Shown: positions 1 to 8,536, counted from the stretch's first letter. The stretch is DNA of 64,000 bases from VAZQ01 sp045811525 (GCA_045811525.1 JBJMTV010000014.1:1-64000); one strand, 5' to 3'. The notes: generated from the letters alone by a model not told the origin. Translations and numbers: made by a program.

Positions 1-47
1 GCTTGCGGCCGCGGTGGGGCCAACACGATAGCGCGACGGGGCGTCCC

Positions 48-85
48 GTCTTGAGATGAGGGGCTAGCACCCTCTCACTCAAGAC
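48..85 (+). promoter_or_regulatory. Hairpin leader of the IS recombinase gene
   Basis: Two nested inverted repeats are seen: outer arms GTCTTGAG (48-55) and CTCAAGAC (78-85), and inner arms GAGGG (58-62) and CCCTC (70-74). The structure ends immediately before the AGGAG ribosome-binding site (86-90) of the recombinase. A further short stem, GACGGG/CCCGTC (35-40/45-50), precedes and partly overlaps it. It could limit read-through translation or form part of the element's ter end; neither is shown by the sequence alone. Confidence 0.45.
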
Positions 86-97
86 AGGAGCATCCCC

Positions 98-973
98 ATG
101 ACCGACGAGGCGATGAGCCCGTTGCGCCGGCGCATGATCGAAGACATGACGATCCGCAAGTTCGCTCCGAAGACGCAACATGACTACGTGCAAAGAATCA
201 AGAACTTCACCGCATTCCTCGGCCGATCGCCCGACATGGCGAGCTTCGAGGACGTGCGCCGTTACCAATTGCATCTGGCGGCGAGCGGCGCTGGCGTGCC
301 GACTCTGAACCAGAGCACTGCCACGTTGCGGTTCTTTTTCAGGGTCACGCTCAAGCGATCAGACATCATCGAGCACACGACGTTTATCCACGAACCCCGC
401 AAGCTACCGGTCGTGCTCAGCCCGGACGAAGTGGCACGCTTCCTCGATGCGGCTTCGGGGCTCAAATACAAGGCGGCATTGAGCGTAGCCTATGGGGCCG
501 GTTTGCGTGTTTCCGAGGTGGTGGCGCTGAAGGTCTCCGATATCGACGGCAAGCGTATGCTGATCCGTGTCGAGCAAGGCAAAGGTCACAAGGATCGCTA
601 CGTGATGCTATCGCCGCATTTGCTCGAGTTATTGCGCGCCTGGTACAGGGCGGCGCGCCCACAGGGCTGGCTGTTCCCCGGACTGAAGCCGGCCAGCCCA
701 ATGACGACACGCCAGCTTACCCGCGCCTGCCACGCAGCGGCTCACATCGCCGAGATTGGCAAGCGCGTGTCCCCGCACACACTGCGGCACAGCTTTGCCA
801 CCCATCTCCTGGAACAGAACATCGATATCAGGGTGATCCAGGTGCTGCTTGGTCACGCCAAGCTCGATACCACGGCGCTTTATACCCGCGTCGCCACTAA
901 GACGATCCGCGATGTCGTGAGCCCACTCGATCGCATCACGTGCAAGCTCAAGGAGATTCGGCCGCCTACCTAA
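98..973 (+). CDS. Tyrosine recombinase/integrase of the IS91-type element
   Basis: A 291-residue XerC/XerD-like site-specific recombinase. The N-terminal SAM-like DNA-binding domain covers roughly residues 15-95 and the catalytic domain roughly 105-280. The catalytic set is visible: Arg137 in GAGLRVSE, Lys162 in the beta-hairpin region, His227 and Arg230 in PHTLRH, His253 in LLGH and the nucleophile Tyr262 in ALYTRV. The ATG is preceded by AGGAG at good spacing. It sits just upstream of the transposase and was probably carried in with it. Its role in IS91 transposition is not established; it may resolve or integrate the circular intermediate. The protein looks intact. Confidence 0.9.
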   Translation: MTDEAMSPLRRRMIEDMTIRKFAPKTQHDYVQRIKNFTAFLGRSPDMASFEDVRRYQLHLAASGAGVPTLNQSTATLRFFFRVTLKRSDIIEHTTFIHEPRKLPVVLSPDEVARFLDAASGLKYKAALSVAYGAGLRVSEVVALKVSDIDGKRMLIRVEQGKGHKDRYVMLSPHLLELLRAWYRAARPQGWLFPGLKPASPMTTRQLTRACHAAAHIAEIGKRVSPHTLRHSFATHLLEQNIDIRVIQVLLGHAKLDTTALYTRVATKTIRDVVSPLDRITCKLKEIRPPT

Positions 974-985
974 AGCGCGGCGCGC

Positions 986-2179
986 GTGTCGCGTCCGGCC
1001 TTGGAGGTCGCGGATGTTTTCCGCGGCCATGGACCGGCATGGCGCCACGCCAATGCCGGCCATGTGAGCCTCGACCAATTGAAGGTGATGTCGGCGATCG
1101 AGAGCTGCCGCACCGCAGCCCTCGGCGGCCACGTGTCGCGTTGCGAGGACTGTGCCTATACGACCATTGCTTATAATAGCTGTCGCAATCGGCATTGCCC
1201 CAAGTGCCAGGGCGCGGCAGCAAAAGAGTGGCTGGCGCAGCGCGCGGCCGAGCTGTTGCCGGTGCCCTACTTCCACGTTGTATTCTCGCTGCCGGCAGCG
1301 ATCAGCGACATCGCCTATCAGAACAAGGCCGTGGTGTACGACCTGCTGTTCAAGGCGTCGGCGCAGACGCTGATCACCATCGCTGCCGACCCCAAGCACC
1401 TCGGCGCTCGGCTCGGCATGACTTCAGTCCTGCACACATGGGGTTCGGCACTCACCCATCATCCGCACGTGCACATGATCGTGCCGGGCGGGGGCATCTC
1501 GCTCGACGGCTCGCGATGGTTATCGTGCCGGCCGGAATTCTTTCTGCCGGTGCGCGTGCTGTCACGCCTGTTCCGCCGGCTGTTCCTGGAGAGACTCACC
1601 GCAGCACACAAACAGCTTCAGTTCTTCGGCAATCACGCCCGGCTCAACGATGCACAAACCTTCGCGGCATATCTGGCGCCGCTGCACAAGACCGAATGGG
1701 TCGTCTACAGCAAGCGCCCGTTCGGCGGGCCCGAAGCGGTGCTGGCTTATCTCTCGCGCTATACCCACCGCGTCGCCATCGCCAACAGCCGCTTGATCGC
1801 ATTGGACCGAGAAGGCGTCACCTTCAGGTGGAAGGACTACCGGATCGAAGGCCGCGATCGGTACAAGCGGATGACGCTCACAACCAACGAGTTCATCCGG
1901 CGGTTTCTGATCCATGTGCTGCCGCACGGCTTCCACCGCATCCGCCACTACGGCCTCTTGGCCAAGGTTGCCGGTGCTGACAACATCGCGCGCGCCCGCG
2001 AGTTGCTCGGCCTCTCGATGCGCCAAGCTGAGCCGGCTGATCCCACCGACGGCAACGATCCGCAGCCCTGCCCACACTGCGGCGGTCAGATGAGCATCAT
2101 CGAGACCTTCGCACGCGGTTCGACGCCTCGGCATCAGCCGAAAGGCCCGATGGTCGCGATCAGGATCGACACTTCATGA
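986..2179 (+). CDS. IS91-family rolling-circle transposase (HUH, Y2)
   Basis: A 397-residue transposase starting at GTG. It has an N-terminal zinc-binding region with cysteines 53, 56, 66, 71 and 74 (CxxC...CRNRHCPKC). The HUH motif is at His161-Val-His163 (PHVH). The two candidate catalytic tyrosines are Tyr255 and Tyr259 (AYLSRY), the spacing typical of IS91 proteins. A CPHCGG segment lies near the C terminus. The enzyme nicks one DNA strand and drives rolling-circle transposition from the ori end. No frameshift or stop is seen, so the element may still be active. The gene lies 12 bp after the recombinase stop and probably shares its transcript. Confidence 0.93.
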   Translation: MSRPALEVADVFRGHGPAWRHANAGHVSLDQLKVMSAIESCRTAALGGHVSRCEDCAYTTIAYNSCRNRHCPKCQGAAAKEWLAQRAAELLPVPYFHVVFSLPAAISDIAYQNKAVVYDLLFKASAQTLITIAADPKHLGARLGMTSVLHTWGSALTHHPHVHMIVPGGGISLDGSRWLSCRPEFFLPVRVLSRLFRRLFLERLTAAHKQLQFFGNHARLNDAQTFAAYLAPLHKTEWVVYSKRPFGGPEAVLAYLSRYTHRVAIANSRLIALDREGVTFRWKDYRIEGRDRYKRMTLTTNEFIRRFLIHVLPHGFHRIRHYGLLAKVAGADNIARARELLGLSMRQAEPADPTDGNDPQPCPHCGGQMSIIETFARGSTPRHQPKGPMVAIRIDTS

Positions 2180-2540
2180 CAATGCCACGAACCCGCAAAT
2201 CCGCTTGTTGCCTTCGCTGGCTCTTCGCCGGCTGCCGCAGCGCTCGCGCAAATATCCAAATGTCCACTCAAATTCAGCGGGAACCTTCACCAGCCCACAC
2301 AAGCAGCCTCCGCTCACCAGGCGCTCACCAGCCCCTCTGCCAGCCGTCAGCGGTTTGGATCATCTCGCCTTCGATCACCGGCCTCAGTCTGCGGCAATCA
2401 AATCCCCATAGCGTCTGACGCACCGCCACCCTTCTCTTCCCGCGGTTTCCTCCCATGGAGGTTTTCGTACGCCGGCCCACGCAGTATGGCGCGCCGTCAT
2501 CATCGGGCCGCCATCCGAAAACCTTCACAATAGCTGACGT
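2180..2540 (+). other. Non-coding tail of the IS91-type element with ori-side hairpin
   Basis: No credible gene is seen in this stretch. It contains a small perfect hairpin, CCTCC-CAT-GGAGG (2449-2461), followed by GTTTTCGTACGCC, which resembles the structured ori ends of IS91 elements. The two short open frames here have no recognisable protein features. The tail runs without a gap into the remnant of a host receptor gene. Confidence 0.55.
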
Positions 2541-2753
2541 CGCGTAGGTATCTCGGCCTCAACTCAAGCGGTGGTGGACAAGCTCAATGCGGTGCTGATG
2601 AGCTTTCATGGCAAGCCGGCGGCACAGGACAAGATGAATGCGCTCGCCATCACGCCAATGACCAGCACCCCTGACGAGCTTCCACGCCTCATTCCCGACG
2701 AGATCGCCAAGTGGGCAAAGGTGGTCAAAGACGGCGGCATCGAGCCCGAGTGA
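2541..2753 (+). pseudogene. 3' remnant of a Bug/TctC tripartite tricarboxylate receptor gene
   Basis: The frame reads VVDKLNAVL... near its beginning and ends in GGIEPE, which matches the C-terminal ~65 residues of Bug-family periplasmic receptors. Compare the end of the intact copy at 32328-33302, which finishes IEPE. An in-frame stop at 2535-2537 closes the frame upstream, and no start or N-terminal domain is present. The missing part was presumably separated by the adjoining IS91-type element. It has no signal peptide and is unlikely to be functional. Its stop lies 1 bp from the stop of the convergent RND gene. Confidence 0.75.
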
Positions 2754-2754
2754 A

Positions 2755-5700
2755 TCACGCGCGGGCGAAGCGCGTGTGCCAAGCCGTTGACCAGCGCAGG
2801 CGCCGCTCACGCAATCGCTCGATGATCATCAGCGCAGCCGGCGTCACGATCAGCGTCAGCAGCGTGGCAAAGCCAAGCCCGAACACAATGGCTGTCGAAA
2901 GATTGATCCACCACTGCGTCGCCGGCGCCCCAACGGTGATCTCACGTGTGAGAAACTCGATGTTCATGCCAAAGGCGATCGGCAGCACCCCGAGGATCGC
3001 GGTCACGGCGGTAAGCACCACGGGGCGCGCCCGCTCGCGGCATGTGGCGAGGATCGCATCATAGGCAGCGACCCCCTCGCGCCGCAGCCGATCGTAGGTA
3101 TCGATCAGCACGATGTTGTTGTTCACGATGACGCCGGCATTGGCGATAACGCCGATGCCGGTCATCACCACACCGAATGGCTGGCCCATCGCCATCAACC
3201 CGAGCAGAACGCCGAAGGTCGACAGCACCACGGCGGTGAGCACCAGCCCGACCGAGGTGAGCTTATTGAACTGCGCGAGCAGGATGGCAAAGATCAGGAA
3301 CATGGCCGTGCCGAATGCCTTGAGCAGGAAGGCCCCCGCCTTGGCACGCTCCTCATCCTCGCCCTTGAGCCTGAACGTGACGCCAGGACCGAGACCAACC
3401 TTGGCGAGCTCGCTTGCGATCTCTTGCTGCACTTGGGCCGTCTGCACACCTTCGGCCACATTGGCCGATACCGTCACGACCCGGCTGCCGTTCACTCGAT
3501 TGATATAGCCAACCCGCGGCACCGGCAGGCGTCGCACGAAATTGCCGATCGGCACGTGTCCAAGCTGCGTCTGCACCCGCAGGTCGTCGATCTGATCGAG
3601 GCTGCGCCGGTCCGGTGGGAAGCGGACCAGGATGTCGACGGACTTATCGCTATCCACCGGCCGGTACTCGGTCGCCTTGAGCCCGTTCGTGACAAGCTGG
3701 ACGGCACTGCCGACGGTGTTGACGCCGGCTCCATATTTCGCAGCCTCCGCGTTGTCCACTTCGATCTTCCAGTCGATACCGGGAAGCGGCTGCCCGTCGT
3801 CGAGGTCAAGCACATCGCGACGCGCAGCGAGCGAGGCAGCGACCTTTTTTGCCGCCGCCGGCAATAGCGCCGGATCGACTGCGCTCAGCTGCACCTGGAT
3901 GGGTTTGCCCGTGGCTGGGCCGGCGCGCGGTGCTGTTACCTCCACCAGAATGCCGGGGATCTCCGCGGTCTGCTCGCGAATGGCATCCATCATCGCGTGC
4001 GCGGGCGGGCGCATGCGCCAATCTGCAAACTCGAACTGGATGACCCCAATTGTATCCTCGGTAAGCTCGCTCATCCCGCGGGGCTGCTCGCCGATGCGCG
4101 TATAGACGGTCTTCAGCCCGTCGAAGCCGAGCACCCGCTTCTCCACCTCGCCAACCAATCGGTTCTTCTCTTCGAGCGCGAGATTGCCGCGGGCATGAAC
4201 AATCACCTGGCCATAATCCGGCTCGACCTTCGGGAAGAACTCGACGCCGTGGCCGAACTTCCCATAAGCGACCTGTACGGCGACCAGGAGCAGCGCAGCC
4301 ATGGCGAGAGTGCTGCCGGGATGGCGCAGCGCCAGCCGCACCAAGCGCATGTAGGGACCGCTGTCGCGAGCACGATCGTCGTGCGCCACCGGTGCCGCCT
4401 TGCCAAGCAGTGCGCCAAGCGTCGGCGTAAAGAACAGTGCAACGACCAGAGAGGCAGCAAGCGTCGCGATCAGCGTGATGGGCAGATATTTCATGAATTG
4501 ACCGACCATCCCTGGCCAGAACAGCAGAGGTGAGAACGCGGCGATGCGCGTGGCGGTAGCGGCAATGACCGGCCCCGACATGCGTTTGGCCGCCAAGGAA
4601 TAGGCTTGTCGCGGGGCCATTCCTTCGGCCATCCGCCGTTCCGCGAACTCCGAGACGATGATGGCATCGTCGACCAGCATCCCTACCGCCAGAATGAGCG
4701 AGAACAGCACGACAATGTTGACGGTCAGCCCGGCGAGCTGGAGCCCGAGCACGCCCGCAAGGAACGACGCTGGAATGGCAATGCCGATGAAGAGCGACGC
4801 GCGGTTGCCAAGCGCAAACAGCATCACGATGACGACCAGCAGCACGCCGGTGATGACTGAGTTCTGCAGATCGCCCAGCATTTGTCGAATGAGCTTCGAC
4901 TTGTCTTGCGTGAAGGTGACGTGAACCCCTTGCGGCCAGGTTTTTTGCAACTCGGCCACGATGTATTTCACGGCATCAACCGTCTCGATCAGGTTCGCGC
5001 CCGTGCGTTTCGAGACCTCGATGGTCATCGCTGGACGTCCATTCACCCGTGTCACCGAGGTAGCATCCTTGAACGTCGGCTTCACCTCCGCGACATCCAG
5101 TAGGGTGACCGACGCCTGCGACGATGCGACGAGCGGAACCCCGAGGATGTCCTGCGGCTTTTCGAAGGACGAGGGCACCTTCACTGCGAAACGACCGGTC
5201 TCGCCCTCCAGCGCTCCTGCAGCGATGACCTTATTGAAGCTCTGTGCCAGGGTCCCGAGCGTATCCAGCGAAACGGCGTAGCTGTTGAGCAGGGTCGGAT
5301 CGACGATGATCTCAACGGCCTCGTCGCGAGCGCCGCGCAGCTCCGCCGAGAGGACGCCCGGAGCCTGCTCAATGCTGTTCTTGGCGGCGCGCGCCAACCG
5401 CAGCAGCGTGCGCTCGGGCACATCGCCGGACAGCCCGAGGACCAGCACTGGATAGAGCGAGAGATTGACCTCCTGCACCTGCGGCTCGTCGATGTCTCGC
5501 GGCAGGTCGTGTTTGGACTGGTCTACTTTCGCGCGTACATCGGCAAGCGCCGACCTCGCATCGAACCCGGCCTCGAACTCCAGCAGCACGAAACCGCCGC
5601 CTTCGAAAGCGCTCGAGCGCATCTCCTTGATGTTGCCGACCGACTTGAGCTGGGTCTCGACGGGCCGCAGCAACAGCCGCTCGGCATCTTCCGGGCTGAT

Positions 5701-5862
5701 GCCACGCTGGGAAAGCTGCACATAGATGATGGGGATCTTGACGTCAGGCTCGGCTTCTTTGGGAATGGTCAAATACGCCGTCAGCCCGGCGGCCAGCAGA
5801 AACAACAGCATGGCAATCGTCAATCGCGCATGGTCGATTGCATAGTCAATGAGCTTGCCCAT
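2755..5862 (-). CDS. RND-family efflux permease (inner membrane)
   Basis: A 1035-residue AcrB-type proton-driven pump, full length for the family. The first membrane segment covers about residues 12-32, followed by a large periplasmic loop. Transmembrane segment 4 carries the paired proton-relay aspartates Asp398-Asp399 in GMLVDDAI, and a second block of membrane segments lies in the C-terminal half. It works with the periplasmic adaptor encoded immediately upstream (108 bp gap). No outer-membrane channel gene is nearby, so it likely uses one encoded elsewhere. Substrates cannot be read from the sequence; the Asp pair fits drug or hydrophobe efflux. Expression is probably controlled by the TetR gene at the head of the operon. 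Confidence 0.92.
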   Translation of the reverse strand: MGKLIDYAIDHARLTIAMLLFLLAAGLTAYLTIPKEAEPDVKIPIIYVQLSQRGISPEDAERLLLRPVETQLKSVGNIKEMRSSAFEGGGFVLLEFEAGFDARSALADVRAKVDQSKHDLPRDIDEPQVQEVNLSLYPVLVLGLSGDVPERTLLRLARAAKNSIEQAPGVLSAELRGARDEAVEIIVDPTLLNSYAVSLDTLGTLAQSFNKVIAAGALEGETGRFAVKVPSSFEKPQDILGVPLVASSQASVTLLDVAEVKPTFKDATSVTRVNGRPAMTIEVSKRTGANLIETVDAVKYIVAELQKTWPQGVHVTFTQDKSKLIRQMLGDLQNSVITGVLLVVIVMLFALGNRASLFIGIAIPASFLAGVLGLQLAGLTVNIVVLFSLILAVGMLVDDAIIVSEFAERRMAEGMAPRQAYSLAAKRMSGPVIAATATRIAAFSPLLFWPGMVGQFMKYLPITLIATLAASLVVALFFTPTLGALLGKAAPVAHDDRARDSGPYMRLVRLALRHPGSTLAMAALLLVAVQVAYGKFGHGVEFFPKVEPDYGQVIVHARGNLALEEKNRLVGEVEKRVLGFDGLKTVYTRIGEQPRGMSELTEDTIGVIQFEFADWRMRPPAHAMMDAIREQTAEIPGILVEVTAPRAGPATGKPIQVQLSAVDPALLPAAAKKVAASLAARRDVLDLDDGQPLPGIDWKIEVDNAEAAKYGAGVNTVGSAVQLVTNGLKATEYRPVDSDKSVDILVRFPPDRRSLDQIDDLRVQTQLGHVPIGNFVRRLPVPRVGYINRVNGSRVVTVSANVAEGVQTAQVQQEIASELAKVGLGPGVTFRLKGEDEERAKAGAFLLKAFGTAMFLIFAILLAQFNKLTSVGLVLTAVVLSTFGVLLGLMAMGQPFGVVMTGIGVIANAGVIVNNNIVLIDTYDRLRREGVAAYDAILATCRERARPVVLTAVTAILGVLPIAFGMNIEFLTREITVGAPATQWWINLSTAIVFGLGFATLLTLIVTPAALMIIERLRERRLRWSTAWHTRFARA

Positions 5863-5970
5863 GAGCGTTTGGCGAATAGGGGAGCGCAGAGCGATGGGAG
5901 CTCCGCCCGCGTCGACCCGTTCTCCGCGCTTCCCCCTCTTGCTTGATCTAGGCCTGAAACACCCGCGCGC

Positions 5971-7068
5971 TCAACGCGCGATGGCGGTCAGCTCCGATCC
6001 CAGCACTGCCTCGACCTTTTGACCCTCACGGACAAAATCCTGTCCCTGCACGATCACCAGCGACCCGTCGGCAATGCCGCCGAGCCACATGAAGCTCTGC
6101 TCATCCTCGAGCACTGAAACCGGGATGAATCCGACCCGGTCATCGGCACCGACGACGCGAACGCCGAGCTCACCGGCCGATGAGAACGTGAGCGCCGAGC
6201 GTGCCACCCGAGTGGCCGGAATTGGCGCAAGCGGCAAAATGACCTCGGCTGTAATCCCATCCGGAATCTTGCCTTCCGGATTGGGAATCTCGATCTCGAC
6301 ACGATAGGTGCGCGTGATCTGGCTCGCCGTCTTGGCGACAAAACGCACCTTGCCGCTTGCCGTCTCTCCGGTCACCAGGCGCACGTCCGCGTCCTCGCCG
6401 GCCTTGATGCCGCCGCGCTTGCGCTCCGCAACCTCGACCACGGCGAGCATCGGATCGAGAGCCACCAGTTGCGCAATCTCCCGCCCGCCAATGGAAAAGG
6501 CCGCCTGCCCAACCTCGACAGAGAGGTCGTGCACGACACCAGTCCAGGGCGCACGTACGAGCCCGCGCTCGCGCTCCGCCTCGGCCACCGCGAGGGAGGC
6601 CTCGGCAGATTTCAACTGTGCCTCGAGATCCACGAGCTGCAGGCGCGGCAGGGTGCCATTCATGATCAGCTGGCGCTTGGCTTCCAGCTCCGTTCGTCTC
6701 TGCGTCACGACGGCCTGCGCCTGAGCGACCTGAGCCTCGCGTGCCTCATCGGAAAGGACGGCGATGATCTCGCCCTTCTTGACAACATAGCCACGCCGCA
6801 CGCGCAGATCGGTGACGACCCCGCCCGTGCGCGCCGTAACGGTGACCCGCTTATCCGCCTCGGTCCGACCAGCAATGCTCAGCTTGCGGCTGTGCGGAAC
6901 GAGTGTGCTGCGCATGACGGCGACGCGGAACGGTTTCTTTATCTGGCCGTCGTCCGCTCGGACGGCGGCGCGACTTTCCGCACTTTCGTGCGGGAGGAAA
7001 TGGCCCGAGCCGATCCACAGCGTCGTGGCGGCTACAAGACCGATTGCCGTTAGCCGGCTCGCTTTCAT
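5971..7068 (-). CDS. RND efflux periplasmic adaptor (membrane fusion protein)
   Basis: A 365-residue HlyD/AcrA-like adaptor. It has an N-terminal membrane or signal segment (about residues 5-20), then a biotinyl-lipoyl half-motif (TARTGGVV...VRRGYVVKKGE), an alpha-helical hairpin rich in Ala, Glu and Gln, and the beta-barrel and membrane-proximal domains. A longer upstream reading is open, but the start at MKASRLTA is chosen because its ATG overlaps the TGA of the TetR gene by four bases (ATGA) and GGAGTG precedes it. That overlap implies translational coupling. The protein bridges the RND permease and an outer-membrane channel. Confidence 0.9.
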   Translation of the reverse strand: MKASRLTAIGLVAATTLWIGSGHFLPHESAESRAAVRADDGQIKKPFRVAVMRSTLVPHSRKLSIAGRTEADKRVTVTARTGGVVTDLRVRRGYVVKKGEIIAVLSDEAREAQVAQAQAVVTQRRTELEAKRQLIMNGTLPRLQLVDLEAQLKSAEASLAVAEAERERGLVRAPWTGVVHDLSVEVGQAAFSIGGREIAQLVALDPMLAVVEVAERKRGGIKAGEDADVRLVTGETASGKVRFVAKTASQITRTYRVEIEIPNPEGKIPDGITAEVILPLAPIPATRVARSALTFSSAGELGVRVVGADDRVGFIPVSVLEDEQSFMWLGGIADGSLVIVQGQDFVREGQKVEAVLGSELTAIAR

Positions 7069-7706
7069 TGAGAGCACTCCTTGCCAGCACCCTGGTGGCT
7101 GTTCGGCACTGGGCGCGGACGGCCGCGCAACATCTGGCGCACCAGATCGATAAAGATGGGCACCATGGTGGCGGGGTCGAACTCGGCCTGCGTCACGCGG
7201 CGCCACCAGAGGCCGTCAGTGATGATCATCAACATGGTGATGGCGCCGTCGAAATCCTGGCGCGGAATGTCCCCGTGCTCGGCGGCTGCCTGCAACATGT
7301 TGTTAAGCCACTTGCGCACATCTCTGTCGAAGGCGCCGCAGATGCGCGCAATCTCCGGGTTGCGGCGCGCCTCCGACATGACCTCCGTGCACAGGAGCAC
7401 TCGCTCCATCGGATATTTCGCAAAGTAGTGCTGCGCCATCTGCTCAAGGACGGCAAAAAGGCCCTGCCCGAGATCGACACGGGCGAAGCGCGCAGCAACT
7501 TCCGCGCGGTCGCGCTCGGCAATCCCCGCGATCAAGCTCTCCTTTGAGGGGAAGTAGCGGTAGAGATTGCCCGGACTCATGCCCGCCTCATGGCAGATGT
7601 CCTGCATCGACGCGCCATGGAACCCGGAGCGCACAAAGCAACGTTCCGCGGCGGCGATAATCTCCGCCCGACGATCAGACTGAAGCTGCGCGTTGGCGCG
7701 GCGCAT
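7065..7706 (-). CDS. TetR-family repressor of the efflux operon
   Basis: A 213-residue TetR/AcrR regulator. The N-terminal helix-turn-helix spans about residues 12-60, with the typical GASMQDIC...GNLYRYFPSKE signature. The C-terminal half is the ligand-binding and dimerisation part. It is the first gene of the minus-strand operon and overlaps the adaptor start by 4 bp. A palindrome 33 bp upstream of its start is a likely binding site, so autoregulation is probable. The inducer is unknown. Confidence 0.9.
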   Translation of the reverse strand: MRRANAQLQSDRRAEIIAAAERCFVRSGFHGASMQDICHEAGMSPGNLYRYFPSKESLIAGIAERDRAEVAARFARVDLGQGLFAVLEQMAQHYFAKYPMERVLLCTEVMSEARRNPEIARICGAFDRDVRKWLNNMLQAAAEHGDIPRQDFDGAITMLMIITDGLWWRRVTQAEFDPATMVPIFIDLVRQMLRGRPRPVPNSHQGAGKECSQ

Positions 7707-7738
7707 TGGAATCCCCCCGGACGATGCATGCGGTAACG

Positions 7739-7756
7739 AGAATGAACGTTCGCTCT
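7739..7756. promoter_or_regulatory. Candidate TetR operator
   Basis: An 18-bp inverted repeat, AGA-nn-GAAC-GTTC-nn-TCT, is centred upstream of the TetR gene. Its core GAACGTTC is perfectly palindromic, and GAAC/GTTC cores are common in AcrR/TetR operators. It lies between the divergent TetR operon and purE, where a repressor would block the efflux promoter. The assignment is inferred from symmetry and position. Confidence 0.5.
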
Positions 7757-7842
7757 AATTAAGGACGAAATTAGGGCTGGCTAGCGCAAGGCCTGCGTGT
7801 CGCGCCTCGACCAAAGGCCTGTGGGTTCGGAGCGCTCTCGGC

Positions 7843-7870
7843 TTGTGACCGGGAGCGCGCTGCCTATAAT
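7843..7870 (+). promoter_or_regulatory. Sigma-70-type promoter for purE
   Basis: A perfect -10 hexamer TATAAT (7865-7870) is preceded by TTGTGA (7843-7848) with a 16-bp spacer. The -10 ends 27 bp before the purE ATG and a GGGGGGA ribosome-binding site lies between. A perfect -10 is uncommon in this GC-rich DNA. Confidence 0.6.
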
Positions 7871-7897
7871 CCCGCGCCTCTAAGCAGGGGGGACGCG

Positions 7898-8389
7898 ATG
7901 GCTGCGAAGCCGGTTGCCATCATCATGGGAAGCCAGTCCGATTGGGCGACCATGAAGCACGCAGCGGACACGCTAGAGACGCTTGCAATCGGGTATGAGG
8001 CGAAGGTCATCTCCGCGCATCGCACGCCGGAACGGCATTTAACCTTCTGCCGGCGCGCCAAGGCGGATGGATTCAAGATCATCATCGCCGGGGCCGGCGG
8101 CGCCGCGCACCTTCCGGGCGTGACCGCGGCACTTACGCCGCTGCCGGTATTCGGGGTGCCCATCGAATCGAAGCTGTCGGGCGTCGACTCACTCTACTCG
8201 ATCGTGCAGATGCCGGCGGGCGTGCCGGTCGGCACGCTGGCGATCGGCCGCGCTGGCGCCGTCAACGCCGCGCTCCTGGCCGCGAGTGTGCTGGCGCTCT
8301 CCGACGACGAGTTGGCGGGAAGACTGGACGCATGGCGGCGGCGCCAGAGCGAGGCAGTGCCGGAGAGCCCGCTCGAGGCGAAAGTCTAA
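7898..8389 (+). CDS. purE: N5-carboxyaminoimidazole ribonucleotide mutase (PurE class I)
   Basis: A 163-residue cytosolic enzyme of de novo purine synthesis that converts N5-CAIR to CAIR. Family signatures are seen: GSQSDW (11-16), SAHRTP (39-44), AGAGGAAHLPG (64-74) and PVFGVP (83-88). The length is normal for class I PurE. purK, usually the next gene in related bacteria, is not adjacent; rpsU follows instead. The start ATG has a strong GGGGGGA ribosome-binding site. Confidence 0.95.
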   Translation: MAAKPVAIIMGSQSDWATMKHAADTLETLAIGYEAKVISAHRTPERHLTFCRRAKADGFKIIIAGAGGAAHLPGVTAALTPLPVFGVPIESKLSGVDSLYSIVQMPAGVPVGTLAIGRAGAVNAALLAASVLALSDDELAGRLDAWRRRQSEAVPESPLEAKV

Positions 8390-8449
8390 GCCCGAGCAAC
8401 TCAATCCATAGACACATATCCGCCATTCTGCTACACGCGGCGGTAATCA

Positions 8450-8490
8450 GGAGCCCGCGGTCGCGCTTTGGCGCCAGACCGGCGGGCTCC
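8450..8490 (+). other. Long hairpin between purE and rpsU
   Basis: Outer arms GGAGCCCGC (8450-8458) and GCGGGCTCC (8482-8490) are perfect 9-bp complements. The stem continues inward with GGTC/GACC and GCGC/GCGC around a short TTTG loop. No T run follows, so it is not a classical intrinsic terminator. It sits 46 bp before the rpsU start, and could end purE transcription or structure the rpsU leader. Confidence 0.5.
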
Positions 8491-8536
8491 GGCACATCAG
8501 CCCATGCAGCTATTGCGATAGCAAAAGGAACAACGC

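Larger units (their letters stand above)
1..2540 (+). mobile_element. IS91-type insertion element with accessory tyrosine recombinase
   Basis: Two co-directional genes, a tyrosine recombinase and a Y2/HUH transposase, lie 12 bp apart. They are followed by about 360 bp of non-coding DNA containing a hairpin, and then directly by the 3' end of a broken host gene. IS91 elements move by rolling-circle transposition, carry a hairpin near the ori end, make no target duplication and insert next to GAAC or CAAG. A CAAG lies at 2565-2568, just past the last non-coding sequence, so the right end may be anywhere from about 2538 to 2564. The left end is not certain: base 1 may already lie inside the element. 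The two-gene organisation is known for some IS91 relatives in proteobacteria. The identity of the element is well supported and the boundaries are inferred. Confidence 0.8.

Noticed and set aside
2176..2418. Small open frames after the IS transposase
   Set aside because: No ribosome-binding site or family features; they lie in the non-coding tail of the element.
2755..7706. Heavy-metal (CzcA-type) assignment for the RND pump
   Set aside because: The proton-relay motif GMLVDDAI with an Asp pair fits drug or hydrophobe pumps better, and no metal-binding loops or metal regulators are seen. I leave the substrate open.
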